The notes under the pieces were generated by a model. That model worked only from the letters and a program-made list of their open reading frames with translations. It did not search any database and was not told where the DNA came from. A stretch of DNA of 28,160 nt, taken from contig CAVIIZ010000020.1 of the NCBI GenBank assembly GCA_963642995.1, positions 1 to 28,160 on the forward strand. Reading direction: 5' to 3'. The translations under genes were made by a program, and so were the position numbers. Shown piece after piece: positions 7,951-14,888 of the stretch. The DNA comes from CAVAWX01 sp963642995 (GTDB taxonomy: Bacteria > Actinomycetota > Coriobacteriia > Coriobacteriales > QAMH01). Each line of letters begins with the position of its first letter. The stretch's first letter is position 1.

Positions 7951-8907
7951 GTGCAGGCCACGAAGACCTTGCCCGAGGACAGCATCAAAAGCCGCGGCGC
8001 CGATGCCTTTCCGGGTGCCCGCGGCCTGCCCGCCGCCGCCCCTGCCGCCGGCGCAGCCGTCGAATTCACCCCCGGGCGAAAGCCCACCGCGCGCCGCCGC
8101 CCCTGCCGCCGGCTTGCGCCGCAGGTGCCCGGCCGCGTCGTGGCGTCTGCGCTTCTCACCGCCTTCGCCATGCTGCTTGCGGGCGCCTTCGCCCCGCCCG
8201 GCTCGGATACGGCTTCGACGCCCTCGTCTGCGGTGCGGGCAGACGCGAGCTACACCCTGGGCGCCTACACGGCGATGTCGCAATCCACCGACGCCGCGCG
8301 CGTCTCGAACATGGCCATCGCCGCCCGCGACCTCGACGGCACGCAGGTCGCACCCGGCCAGACTGTCTCCTTGAACGAGCTGCTGGGCGACACCGGCGAC
8401 GACGGGCGCTATTCCGAGGCGCCCGCCTACAGCGGCGAGGGGACGGTGGCCGAGCGCGGCGGCGGCGTGTGCCAGGTCAGCTCCGCCGTCTACGTGGCGG
8501 CCTTGCAGGCGGGGCTGTCCATCGTCGAGCGCCACGCGCACAGCGTCGCCGTCGACTACGTGCCCGTGGGGTTGGACGCGACCCTCAGCTACGGCAGCTA
8601 CGACCTGAAAATCCGCAACGGCTATGCGCACCCGGTCTTTTTGCACGTGCAAAGCGACGGGCAGACGGTGGCCGCCTCCGTTCTCGGCGCCGACCCCGAG
8701 GACAGCACGGAGGTGGAGCGCAAGGCCACCTCGGAGGTGACGAGCCGCTACAAGGGCTATGCCGACGGCGCGACGCGCGCGGACTACTACGACGTGACGG
8801 CCTATCTGGTCACGTACCGCGCGGGCCAAAAGGCCGGCAAAGAGAAGATCTCCTCGGACACCTACGAGATACTCTCGGAGTCGAACACGCAGACGGCGGC
8901 GGAATAG
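7951..8907 (+). CDS. VanW-family protein, membrane-anchored
   Basis: VanW proteins are extracytoplasmic proteins of unclear biochemistry, often found in Gram-positive and actinobacterial genomes and in some vancomycin clusters. The VanW core is clear at about 120-225: the AERGGGVCQVSSAVYVAAL segment, then IVERHAHS, VDYVPVGLDAT and the LKIRNGYAHPVFLHV strand. An N-terminal Arg/Pro/Ala-rich region leads to one hydrophobic segment at about 62-82, probably an uncleaved signal anchor. The GTG start is supported only by the open frame and by closeness to the previous stop; there is no clear ribosome binding site. A start nearer the membrane segment is possible. No vancomycin resistance genes accompany it, so a resistance role is not supported. 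Confidence 0.85.
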   Translation: MQATKTLPEDSIKSRGADAFPGARGLPAAAPAAGAAVEFTPGRKPTARRRPCRRLAPQVPGRVVASALLTAFAMLLAGAFAPPGSDTASTPSSAVRADASYTLGAYTAMSQSTDAARVSNMAIAARDLDGTQVAPGQTVSLNELLGDTGDDGRYSEAPAYSGEGTVAERGGGVCQVSSAVYVAALQAGLSIVERHAHSVAVDYVPVGLDATLSYGSYDLKIRNGYAHPVFLHVQSDGQTVAASVLGADPEDSTEVERKATSEVTSRYKGYADGATRADYYDVTAYLVTYRAGQKAGKEKISSDTYEILSESNTQTAAE

Positions 8908-9041
8908 GGTGCATCCGGGCGCGGCGCGTGCGCGGCGAAGCAGCGCGCGGGCGAGGGGCGCCCGCGAGGTGAAGCGATCCGCGGGCGAGGCACGGTCATG
9001 CGAACGGGGTGCGCGTTATCGGGTTTTCGCGAAGCGAAGGG

Positions 9042-9503
9042 CTATTTCGCGCCGTCGGCGAGCGGGTCGTCGATGTGGATGCAGTCGGGGCGCTCGGGCA
9101 CGTCGATGCCGAGGGCGACGCACGACAGCGCGCGCAGCTCCTCGATGGAGGCCGTGTAGCAGGCCAGCGCGTCGACCCAGCGGCGCAGGCAGGCGCGCCC
9201 CTCGTCGGTGAGGGAGTAGACGCGGCGCGCAGGACCGGATTCGGAGGTGTCCCATTCGCTGGTGACCAGCTCGTTGTTTTCCATCTGCTTGAGGATGCGG
9301 TAGACGCCCGTCGGGTCGGGGGTGCCGCCGCCGAACATGGGCCCGTCCGTCATCTGCTGGACGACCAGGTAGCCGTGCATGGGCTTGTCGGAGGCGGCCA
9401 GCACGGCGAGGATGGAAGGCTGGGTCAGACGGCTCAAGGTCTTGCCCAGCTGGGCGCATTCGCTCAGGTCGCTCTCGGATTTGGGGTGGCACGCCGACCA
9501 CAT
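9042..9503 (-). CDS. PadR-family transcriptional regulator
   Basis: PadR proteins are winged-helix repressors. The core starts at about residue 27 (LTQPSILAVLAASDKPMHGY), with the wing region YRILKQMENNELV and a hallmark SGPARRVYSLTDEGRACLRRW, followed by a short dimerisation helix. The ligand and targets are unknown. Two starts compete. The ATG at 9503 has AGAGG eight bases upstream and gives 153 residues. The ATG at 9527 would add eight residues and sits exactly seven bases after a TAGAAT box (9535-9540), which would make a leaderless message. The gene is convergent with the VanW-like gene; the 134-base gap between them is G/C-rich with GCGGGCGAGG twice and a weak CGCGAA/TTCGCG dyad at 9028-9051. 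Confidence 0.87.
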   Translation of the reverse strand: MWSACHPKSESDLSECAQLGKTLSRLTQPSILAVLAASDKPMHGYLVVQQMTDGPMFGGGTPDPTGVYRILKQMENNELVTSEWDTSESGPARRVYSLTDEGRACLRRWVDALACYTASIEELRALSCVALGIDVPERPDCIHIDDPLADGAK

Positions 9504-9534
9504 GTGTGTTGCCTCTTGTCGTTTCATGGGGGGC

Positions 9535-9540
9535 ATTCTA
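9535..9540 (-). promoter_or_regulatory. -10 box for padR, possibly giving a leaderless message
   Basis: TAGAAT reads on the minus strand. Seven bases later on that strand is an in-frame ATG (9527), the spacing expected when transcription starts at the start codon. Confidence 0.45.
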
Positions 9541-9644
9541 GCGCGTAAACCGGGCATAGTGTGGAGAAGTCGCGCATGAATCCGCGAGCAGGCGCAATGC
9601 ATCCCGTCGACGACGCGATGCATTGTGGTGAAAAGGAGGAACAT

Positions 9645-9695
9645 CGGGGCACCGTGAGAAGCTTGAGATCAAGGGGAGCTTCCCACGGTGCCCCG
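9645..9695. repeat. Large two-part hairpin in the padR-rlmD gap
   Basis: CGGGGCACCGTG (9645-9656) pairs over all 12 bases with CACGGTGCCCCG (9684-9695). After a single A/C mismatch, GAAGCT (9658-9663) pairs with AGCTTC (9677-9682), leaving a 13-base loop. No T run follows on either strand, so it does not look like an ordinary terminator. It sits in a 400-base non-coding stretch (9504-9903), which otherwise holds the promoters listed separately and an isolated AAAAGGAGGA (9631-9640) with no good gene after it. Confidence 0.8.
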
Positions 9696-9756
9696 GTACG
9701 GAGACGACCTGCAAACCATCTCCGACACCCACGTACGAGGTGAGTTGACGCAAGCT

Positions 9757-9786
9757 AGTATAAGACACATGCAAGTAGAAGTGCAA
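9757..9786 (-). promoter_or_regulatory. Candidate leftward promoter upstream of the hairpin
   Basis: On the minus strand TTGCAC (9781-9786) and TATACT (9757-9762) are 18 bases apart. A transcript from here would run through the hairpin and on into padR with a leader of about 250 bases. Confidence 0.45.
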
Positions 9787-9887
9787 GGCAATTTCCAAAA
9801 AAATCGCCGTGCCCGCCGTTTTTTCCGTTTTCTTCCGGCGTTTCCCCGGGCATCGATCCCATGCATCCCTTTCCCGCGCCGCCTTCT

Positions 9888-9893
9888 TAGTAT
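9888..9893 (+). promoter_or_regulatory. Possible -10 box of the rRNA methyltransferase gene
   Basis: TAGTAT ends two bases before an in-frame ATG at 9895 and eleven before the ATG at 9904. Transcription starting six or seven bases after the box would leave only a few bases of leader before 9904. Confidence 0.35.
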
Positions 9894-9903
9894 CATGGGC
9901 GCC

Positions 9904-11238
9904 ATGCAGATATACGAAGACATTCGCATCGAGCGCCTCGCGTTCGGCGGCGACGGCATCGGGCACCTGCCCGACGGGCGCGTCGTCTTTGCCGCGGGCG
10001 CCTGCCCGGGCGACACGGTGGACGTGCGCGCCCTCGTCGAAAAGGACAGCTTCGTGCGCGGCCGCGCCGAGCGCCTCGTGCGCCCGGGGGCAAAACGCGT
10101 GGCGCCTCCCTGCCCGCATGCCGCCGACAGGACCTGCGCAGGCTGTCCGTGGGCGCATATCTCCTACGAGACGCAGCTGGCGTGGAAGCGCCAGTCGCTC
10201 GTGGACGCGCTGGGGCGCATCGCCGGTCTCGACGGCCCGCGCGTCTCGCAGGTCGTGCAGCCCATAGTGCCGAGTGCGCGCGAGTGGGGCTACCGCAACA
10301 AGGTCGAGTTCGCGTGCGGCGCCGACGCCTGCGGCAAGCACGCCCTGGGGATGCACGACGCCGACGGCGCCTTCCATGCGGTGGACGGCTGCCTGCTCGC
10401 CCCCGAGCGTTTCCGCGGCGCCCCCAAGGCCCTGACCGGCGCCATGCGCTACGCGCTGGGCGAGACCTTCGCGAGCGTCGAGCGCATGGGCCTTCGCGTC
10501 GCGGCCGCGACGGGCGACGTGGAGCTGGCCATATGGTCGGCCCCCGGGCGTTTTCCCCGCAAACTCGCGGCGCAAGTGGCAAAAGACGCGCTGGGGGCGA
10601 AGGGCGCGGGCGTCACGCGCGTGCTGCTGAAGGGGACGCCCAGGCAACGCAAGACGAGCGGCGTCGAGGTGCTGGCCGGCCGCGGCTTCTGGCGCGAGAC
10701 GCTGGCCGGCCGCGAGCTGAAGCTGTCCGCGCCGAGTTTCTTCCAGGTGAACACGAAAGGCGCCGAAGAGCTCGTGCGCCTTGTCATGGAGGGCGTCGAG
10801 CCGAACGGCATCGACGTGGTGGCCGACCTCTACTGCGGCGCCGGGGCCTTCACCTTGCCGCTTGCCGATGCCGCGCTGCTCGTGCACGCCGTCGAGATGG
10901 AGGGCTCGAGCGTGCGCGACCTGCGGCGCAACCTGGCCGACAACGGGCTGTCCGCGCATGTCGTCGGCGGCGACGTGGCACGCGAGCTGCCGTCGCTGGG
11001 GCATCTGGACAAGGTGGTGGTCGACCCGCCGCGCAACGGGCTGGATGCGTCGGTGGCCGATGCCCTGGCGGCGTCGCGCGCCTCGCGCGTCGTCTACGTC
11101 AGCTGCAACCCCACGACTTTCGCCCGCGACGCCAAGCGCCTGGAGGGGCTGGGCCTGCGCCTTGAAAAGGCGACGCCCGTGGACCTCTTCCCCCAGACCT
11201 ACCACGTCGAGACGGTCGCGCTCTTCGTCCGCGTGTGA
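9904..11238 (+). CDS. rlmD: RlmD/RumA-type 23S rRNA (uracil-5-)-methyltransferase
   Basis: These SAM-dependent enzymes methylate C5 of a uridine in 23S rRNA (U1939 in E. coli for RlmD). A TRAM-like RNA-binding domain covers about residues 1-60. The iron-sulfur ligands are Cys70, Cys78, Cys81 and Cys163. The SAM site contains DLYCGAGAFTLPLA, DPPRNGL is present, the nucleophile is Cys401 (VSCNPTTFARD) and the base is Glu436 (YHVETVALF). The 444-residue length is typical. The cluster with these spacings points to the RlmD/RlmC branch rather than TrmA, but the exact uridine is not proven. The start at 9904 (MQIYED) is preferred; 9895 adds three residues. The frame stays open further upstream, but that part is not protein-like. 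Confidence 0.92.
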   Translation: MQIYEDIRIERLAFGGDGIGHLPDGRVVFAAGACPGDTVDVRALVEKDSFVRGRAERLVRPGAKRVAPPCPHAADRTCAGCPWAHISYETQLAWKRQSLVDALGRIAGLDGPRVSQVVQPIVPSAREWGYRNKVEFACGADACGKHALGMHDADGAFHAVDGCLLAPERFRGAPKALTGAMRYALGETFASVERMGLRVAAATGDVELAIWSAPGRFPRKLAAQVAKDALGAKGAGVTRVLLKGTPRQRKTSGVEVLAGRGFWRETLAGRELKLSAPSFFQVNTKGAEELVRLVMEGVEPNGIDVVADLYCGAGAFTLPLADAALLVHAVEMEGSSVRDLRRNLADNGLSAHVVGGDVARELPSLGHLDKVVVDPPRNGLDASVADALAASRASRVVYVSCNPTTFARDAKRLEGLGLRLEKATPVDLFPQTYHVETVALFVRV

Positions 11239-11373
11239 TGTTTCGCGGGAAACCTGCGGCTTTTTCCCTGCGCGCGCCCGGGGCATGGCCGGCCTTGCCG
11301 CCTGTCGCCCGGGTGCTGCCTGCTTCGCATGAAACGGACGCCGCCTTGCCGCGCGTCGCAAGCGGTGAAGATG

Positions 11374-11450
11374 TGGTGCCCCCTACAGGATTCGAACCTG
11401 CGGCCTTCTGCTCCGGAGGCAGACGCTCTATCCAGCTGAGCTAAGGGGAC
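11374..11450 (-). tRNA. tRNA-Arg (anticodon CCG), reads CGG
   Basis: The 77-base minus-strand sequence folds into a full cloverleaf. The acceptor stem GTCCCCT/AGGGGGC has one wobble pair. The D arm is TAGCTCAGCTGGATAGAGC, the anticodon stem TCTGC/GCAGA has loop CTCCGGA (CCG at 34-36), and the T arm contains GGTTCGAATCC. The CCA end is encoded (11374-11376). Its 3' end points toward rlmD, away from the defence island. Confidence 0.96.
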
Positions 11451-11475
11451 ACGTCGCGTCGATGCGCGTGTCGCG

Positions 11476-11790
11476 GTGCGCTGCGTGCGGCCGCGCCTGC
11501 CCGCCGCCACGACGCACCGCAGCTTTTGCGCGCCGCCCATTCTAACCCAAAACCCCCGCCCGTCCGTCCGCGTGCGCACACTGGAATTGCCGTCTCTCGA
11601 CTTCTCCAACGCGGGCGGACAGGCGAGACGGCATCCGCAGCTTGTCGAAGAGGATGTCAAGTCCGCGTTCAACAGCATCTTCAGGTGCGCGCGTCGCGGG
11701 TTCGGCGAGTGCACGGGCATGGGCGTGGACGGCAAGCAGCGCCTCGTGGAGCTCGTCTTTCGAGAATGCGAGGATTGCATCGCCGTCTAA
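11476..11790 (+). pseudogene. Possible remnant coding segment between tRNA-Arg and relE
   Basis: From about 11580 to TAA 11788-11790 the plus-strand frame has a codon-position GC pattern like the real genes here, by rough hand count: third position highest, then first, then second. A terminator-like hairpin follows the stop at once. The last 65 residues contain EEDVKSAFNSIF, which faintly recalls the end of large serine recombinases, but I cannot assign a family. No good start codon with a ribosome binding site exists, and the region nearer the tRNA does not look coding, so it may be a truncated gene. A minus-strand frame (GTG 11805 down to 11542) is also open but has a less gene-like codon pattern. 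Confidence 0.3.
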
Positions 11791-11801
11791 CGGCTTTTTT
11801 T
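11782..11801 (+). terminator. Short hairpin plus T7, plus strand
   Basis: GCCGT, loop CTA, ACGGC, then seven T. It overlaps the TAA of the plus-strand segment and the stop of relE, which arrives from the other side. The stem has only five base pairs. Confidence 0.5.
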
Positions 11802-12059
11802 GCACACATCCCTGCGGTGTCCCAGTGACAGTGCGAGGACGACGAGGTCGTCGTCCCTGATCTCGCATATGACCCGGTGGTCGCCGACGCGGTACCTCCA
11901 CAGCTCCGAATAGGCCCCCTGCAAGGCCTTGCCCCGGGCGTGGGGGTCGTCGCAGCCGTGTACGTTTTTCTTCAGCCACAAGAGGACGACTTTGCGCACC
12001 TGCGGATTCATCTTCGAGAGCCGGCGTTGCGCCCTTTTCGAGAACCCGAGTCTAAACAT
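11787..12059 (-). CDS. relE: RelE/ParE-family toxin
   Basis: The 90-residue protein shows the RelE-type fold pattern: N-terminal helices (FSKRAQRRLSKMNPQVRKVV), then ALQGAYSELWRYRVGDHRVICEI and a final LALSLGHRRDVCKK. RelE toxins cut mRNA in the ribosome, and the related ParE toxins poison gyrase. The Gly-His-Arg-Arg ending and the WRYRVGDHR strand are typical of the RelE branch. Its ATG (12057-12059) lies inside the last codons of the antitoxin fragment, overlapping by eight bases, the usual order of antitoxin then toxin. The toxin reads as intact, whereas its antitoxin is not, which makes its present activity doubtful. Confidence 0.85.
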   Translation of the reverse strand: MFRLGFSKRAQRRLSKMNPQVRKVVLLWLKKNVHGCDDPHARGKALQGAYSELWRYRVGDHRVICEIRDDDLVVLALSLGHRRDVCKKSR

Positions 12060-12189
12060 CCTGCAGGTACTTCTTCTCGATCTCGGCGAAGGAGACGATG
12101 GCGGGGTCGTGGTCGAACTCCTCTTTGGCGTAGAGCGTCTTGGCGTAGTCCAGCTCGTCTTCGATTTTCTGGAGGGCGCACTTTCTCAT
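12052..12189 (-). pseudogene. relB: RelB-type antitoxin lacking its N-terminal DNA-binding part
   Basis: The frame encodes GYAKTFGTTSSDFMRKCALQ and then an acidic helix and tail ending in KKYLQDV. This matches the middle and C-terminus of RelB antitoxins of the DUF6290 kind, which normally begin with about 20 residues forming the ribbon of a ribbon-helix-helix domain. Upstream of GYAK the homology stops at about 12230. The frame then runs into the restriction cassette's left flank with no ATG, GTG or TTG before a stop at about 12290. The only usable start is the ATG at 12187-12189, inside the fold, giving 45 residues with the toxin-binding tail but no DNA-binding ribbon. The gene appears cut at its 5' end by the neighbouring insertion. 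Confidence 0.65.
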
Positions 12190-12260
12190 GAAGTCGGAAC
12201 TTGTCGTCCCGAAGGTCTTTGCATATCCCGCGCTCCGTAAAACGAGTCGGCGGGGCGCGC

Positions 12261-12266
12261 TACAAT
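12261..12266 (+). promoter_or_regulatory. -10 box of the methyltransferase gene
   Basis: TACAAT lies 57 bases before the TTG start, inside the left repeat. The -35 region (TAAAAC at 17 bases) is weak and overlaps the inverted repeat. Confidence 0.45.
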
Positions 12267-12322
12267 GCGGCGAGACGTTGATTTCTCTCCCAGGTCAGGG
12301 ATGCGAGGTATGGAGGCGGCTT

Positions 12323-13462
12323 TTGACGAACGCGAAGATTATTCCTTTTTCCCGCTATACGGCCTTGGAATTCTTCTCGGGCATCGGGCTTGCTCGTGCG
12401 GGCATGAAGGCCGCCGGTATCGACACCGTGTGGGCAAACGACATGGATCCGGTCAAATGCGCTTTGTACCGGGCGCAGTGGGGCGGCGCGGATCTGTGCT
12501 GCATGAACGTATTCAACGTGGATTCCGACACCGTGCCGCACGCCGATATAGCCTGGGCGTCCAGTCCCTGCACGGATCTGTCCCTTGCGGGAAAGAGGGA
12601 CGGTCTTGTCGAGGGGCCGGAGTCGAGCGCGTTTTTCGGTTTCGTCCGGGTGATGGAGCAGATGGGGGAGCGCAGGCCTCGGGCGCTCGTGCTGGAAAAC
12701 GTTTGCGGCCTCGCGTCTTCGCATGGGGGCAACGATTTCCGCACGGTTGTGGAGACTTTTAACGAGCTTGGGTATTCGGTCGATGCCTTCGAGCTCGACG
12801 CCAGGCGCTGGCTCGCGCAGTCGCGCCCCCGCATGTTCGTCGTCGGGCTGCTCGACCCGGTCGGCGGAGGAGAGCTCGACTCGTCTGCACGGCCCGATAG
12901 GGTCTCGTGGATTCATGCGGATCCGGATCTGATCACGCACGTGACCCCTTTGCCAGAGCTGCCCGATTTGAAGGCGGGCGGATTCACCGAGCTTGCAGAC
13001 GAGATTGCGCCGGATGATGCGCGCTGGTGGTCTGAAGAGCGCCTCGAGGCTATGATCGCCTCTTTGAGTGATACGCAGAGGGAAAGGATGGAGACCTTTC
13101 GGGACGGCGATGACGTTGTTGCCCGAAGCGCCTATCGTCGCACGAGGGGCGGCCGGCCGGTCTGGGAGCTTCGCGCCGACGATATCGCCGGTTGCCTGCG
13201 CACCGCGCGCGGCGGTTCGTCGAGGCAGGCGGTCGTCTTCCTCGGGGAAGGGAAGCTGCGCGCGCGTTGGATGACGGGTGCGGAGTATGCCAAACTGCAG
13301 GGTGCCGGGCACTTCAACTTGGACGGCTTCAGGGATGCGCAGATCAGGTACGCCTTTGGCGATGCCGTCGCCGTCCCCGCTGTTACATGGCTCATGTGGG
13401 CGGCCGTGCTTCCTTTCATCCAGACTCAATCGAGCGGGGAGGTCTTGCGTGATGCTTGTTGA
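12323..13462 (+). CDS. C5-cytosine DNA methyltransferase of a type II restriction system
   Basis: The enzyme transfers a methyl group from SAM to C5 of cytosine at its recognition site. Motif I is ALEFFSGIGLARAGM (about 14-28). Motif IV carries the catalytic Cys83 (SSPCTDLS), motif VI is Glu125-Asn-Val, motif VIII is AQSRPRMFVVG, motif IX is around RARWMTGAEYAKLQGA, and motif X is YAFGDAVAVPAV. The target recognition region lies between about 200 and 300; its sequence specificity cannot be read by eye. The TTG at 12323 is chosen because GGAGG (12312-12316) is six bases upstream and the protein then begins just before motif I. The ATG at 12188 would add 45 residues that overlap the relB remnant. 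GC is lower than in neighbours. It overlaps the next gene by 11 bases. Confidence 0.92.
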   Translation: MTNAKIIPFSRYTALEFFSGIGLARAGMKAAGIDTVWANDMDPVKCALYRAQWGGADLCCMNVFNVDSDTVPHADIAWASSPCTDLSLAGKRDGLVEGPESSAFFGFVRVMEQMGERRPRALVLENVCGLASSHGGNDFRTVVETFNELGYSVDAFELDARRWLAQSRPRMFVVGLLDPVGGGELDSSARPDRVSWIHADPDLITHVTPLPELPDLKAGGFTELADEIAPDDARWWSEERLEAMIASLSDTQRERMETFRDGDDVVARSAYRRTRGGRPVWELRADDIAGCLRTARGGSSRQAVVFLGEGKLRARWMTGAEYAKLQGAGHFNLDGFRDAQIRYAFGDAVAVPAVTWLMWAAVLPFIQTQSSGEVLRDAC

Positions 13463-14474
13463 CGAGGAAATTGCGGACAAGGCGGTCGAGGCCGCCAGGG
13501 TGTGGTACGAGTCGCAGCGGAAAAATCCCGGTGGCGGGGTCAATACGAACGTCATGGCAAGCGGCATCGCTGTCGCTGAACTTTTGAGGGACCGTTTCCC
13601 TTTGGCGCCGAAGGACGTGGAATCGAAAAACGGCAGCCAGGTCAAAGGTCTCAGCGGGAAGCTTGTGAAGAACGTGCTCGCGGGCCATGGGGAGACGAGG
13701 AAATTCACCGTGGAGGCAGGCCGCACCTCGCGCGGCACGCTTCCGATGGCGAAAGATCTGGCCGAGGCACTTGGGACGGCTTTCGATTCGTGTGATTTGG
13801 ACGAGCGGGAGAGGGATGACGTGGCGGAAGCCCTGCAAGCCTTTTTTGTGAAGTGCATCCAGAAGGATTACCTCGACAAGCAGAAGATCAGGGTTTCGAT
13901 TGATTGCACGAAGCCCGTTTCGGCTCTTGTCGGGGACATACTTGATGCTGCGCAGGAACGCGGAGACAAGCCTGGGGGAGTCGTCGCGCAGCATCTTGTT
14001 GGAGCGAAGCTCGAGCTGCGCTTTCCCGAGGCGAACGTCGGGCGCGACAAGGCGAGCTCTGCTGACATGCAGACTCACAGGCAAGGTGATTTCGAGCTGG
14101 GGAACACGGCTTTCCACGTGACTGTCGCAGGATTGGATAAGCTCGTGGACAGGGTGCAGGAAAATATCCGCGACGGCTATCGGCCGGCCATTGTCACCAC
14201 TGCCAAGAGATTGTCCTACTACACGACCCTCTTTGAAGACGGGGGTTTGGGGGACCGGGTTTGTGTTTACAGCATCGAGGCTTTCGTGGGAACCAACGTC
14301 GAGGAGATGGGCGGCTTTCTCGTCAGCGACATCCGACAAGAGCTGAAGAACCTTGTCTCCAAGTACAACGAGCGCATCGCCGCGTGCGAAGCAGACCAAT
14401 CTCTGCAGATCGAGGTGCCCGCGTGGATGCTCGATATGGAGGGAACCGACTACGGGCCCGTGGAGTTCGGGTAG
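13452..14474 (+). CDS. DUF4928-like protein, probable partner restriction endonuclease
   Basis: The 340-residue protein begins at ATG 13452, with GGGGAGG nine bases upstream; a GTG three bases earlier is also possible. It overlaps the methyltransferase by 11 bases, so the two are translationally coupled. The region QHLVGAKLELRFP, then HRQGDFELGNTAFHVTVA, and the later RDGYRPAIVTTAKR and SIEAFVGTNVEEMG resemble the DUF4928 family, which I recall as being encoded next to C5 methyltransferases and treated as candidate type II endonucleases. A catalytic motif cannot be assigned with certainty; GDFEL...HVTV could be the acidic core of a PD-(D/E)xK-like site, but that is inference. Codon use is less GC-biased than in the flanking genes, suggesting transfer as one cassette. 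Confidence 0.72.
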   Translation: MLVDEEIADKAVEAARVWYESQRKNPGGGVNTNVMASGIAVAELLRDRFPLAPKDVESKNGSQVKGLSGKLVKNVLAGHGETRKFTVEAGRTSRGTLPMAKDLAEALGTAFDSCDLDERERDDVAEALQAFFVKCIQKDYLDKQKIRVSIDCTKPVSALVGDILDAAQERGDKPGGVVAQHLVGAKLELRFPEANVGRDKASSADMQTHRQGDFELGNTAFHVTVAGLDKLVDRVQENIRDGYRPAIVTTAKRLSYYTTLFEDGGLGDRVCVYSIEAFVGTNVEEMGGFLVSDIRQELKNLVSKYNERIAACEADQSLQIEVPAWMLDMEGTDYGPVEFG

Positions 14475-14540
14475 ATCCGTTTTACGTGCGCGAGCGTTTG
14501 CGGTCTCCGCGAAGGTGGAGAGCATGATCAAGGGGCGACT

Positions 14541-14553
14541 TGGTAAAATACCA
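14541..14553. promoter_or_regulatory. Dyad TGGTA-AAA-TACCA upstream of phd-pemK
   Basis: A perfect 5-base dyad with a 3-base centre, 66 bases before the phd start and just upstream of TAGAAT (14580-14585), a possible -10 box. Toxin-antitoxin operons normally repress themselves through such palindromes. The rest of the 144-base gap is AT-richer than anything nearby. Confidence 0.45.
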
Positions 14554-14618
14554 GCGCAAAATCAGGCGTTAATTTCAGCTAGAATTACTGCAGACGAACA
14601 CGGGAGAGAAGGCGGGAC

Positions 14619-14888
14619 ATGGTGGTTTTGACGGCGACGGCGGCGGAGGCGAGGCTGAACTTCTCGAAAATCGCGGCGCAGGTCAGCCAGTCCGGCTCGC
14701 CCGTGACGGTTTTCAAGAACTCGCGCCCGTGGGTCACCATCAACCCGGTGGGGGAAGACTCGAACGTCAGGTCGATCGACTGGGGCGCGCTAGACGTCGT
14801 CGGCGCGGACCCGAAGACAGGCCGCACGGTTTTGCCTGCGGAGTGGGACGATCCCGCAGACGAAGGCCTCTATGACGACTTCGTCTGA
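14619..14888 (+). CDS. Phd/YefM-family antitoxin
   Basis: The 89-residue protein starts at ATG 14619 after GAGAGAAGG. Residues 1-45 form the Phd-like DNA-binding fold: TATAAEARLNFSKIAAQV, then GSPVTVFKNSRPWVTINP, matching the strand-helix-strand pattern of Phd/YefM proteins. The C-terminal half is acidic and Trp/Asp-rich (PAEWDDPADEGLYDDF), typical of the disordered tail that wraps the toxin. The last 17 bases overlap the toxin gene, giving tight translational coupling. The Phd plus PemK pairing is a mixed one, but such swaps between toxin and antitoxin families are known. Confidence 0.82.
   Translation: MVVLTATAAEARLNFSKIAAQVSQSGSPVTVFKNSRPWVTINPVGEDSNVRSIDWGALDVVGADPKTGRTVLPAEWDDPADEGLYDDFV

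Larger units (their letters stand above)
12236..14486. repeat. Short inverted repeats bracketing the restriction-modification cassette
   Basis: CGTAAAACG at 12236-12244 is matched by its reverse complement CGTTTTACG at 14478-14486. Just outside both copies is CGCGC, offset by one base, and just inside both is TC after two differing bases. The pair encloses exactly the methyltransferase promoter, both genes and the second stop codon, which ends four bases before the right copy. Confidence 0.5.

Noticed and set aside
7951..8907. VanW-like gene as evidence of vancomycin resistance
   Set aside because: No vanA/H/X/Y/S/R homologues are present; VanW-family proteins are common outside resistance clusters.
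11374..11450. tRNA-Arg as the attachment site of the island
   Set aside because: The tRNA 3' end faces rlmD, no duplicated 3' end was found on the other side of the island, and there is no integrase in it.
12188..12322. Longer methyltransferase starting at ATG 12188
   Set aside because: The extra 45 residues overlap the relB remnant and the promoter box, and lie before motif I. The TTG at 12323 has a well-placed GGAGG.
14569..14605. The missing RelB N-terminus on the plus strand (residues reading LISARITADE)
   Set aside because: It resembles an antitoxin's first strand, but it has no start codon, lies outside the inverted repeats so inversion would not join it to the relB remnant, and a direct junction would be out of frame.
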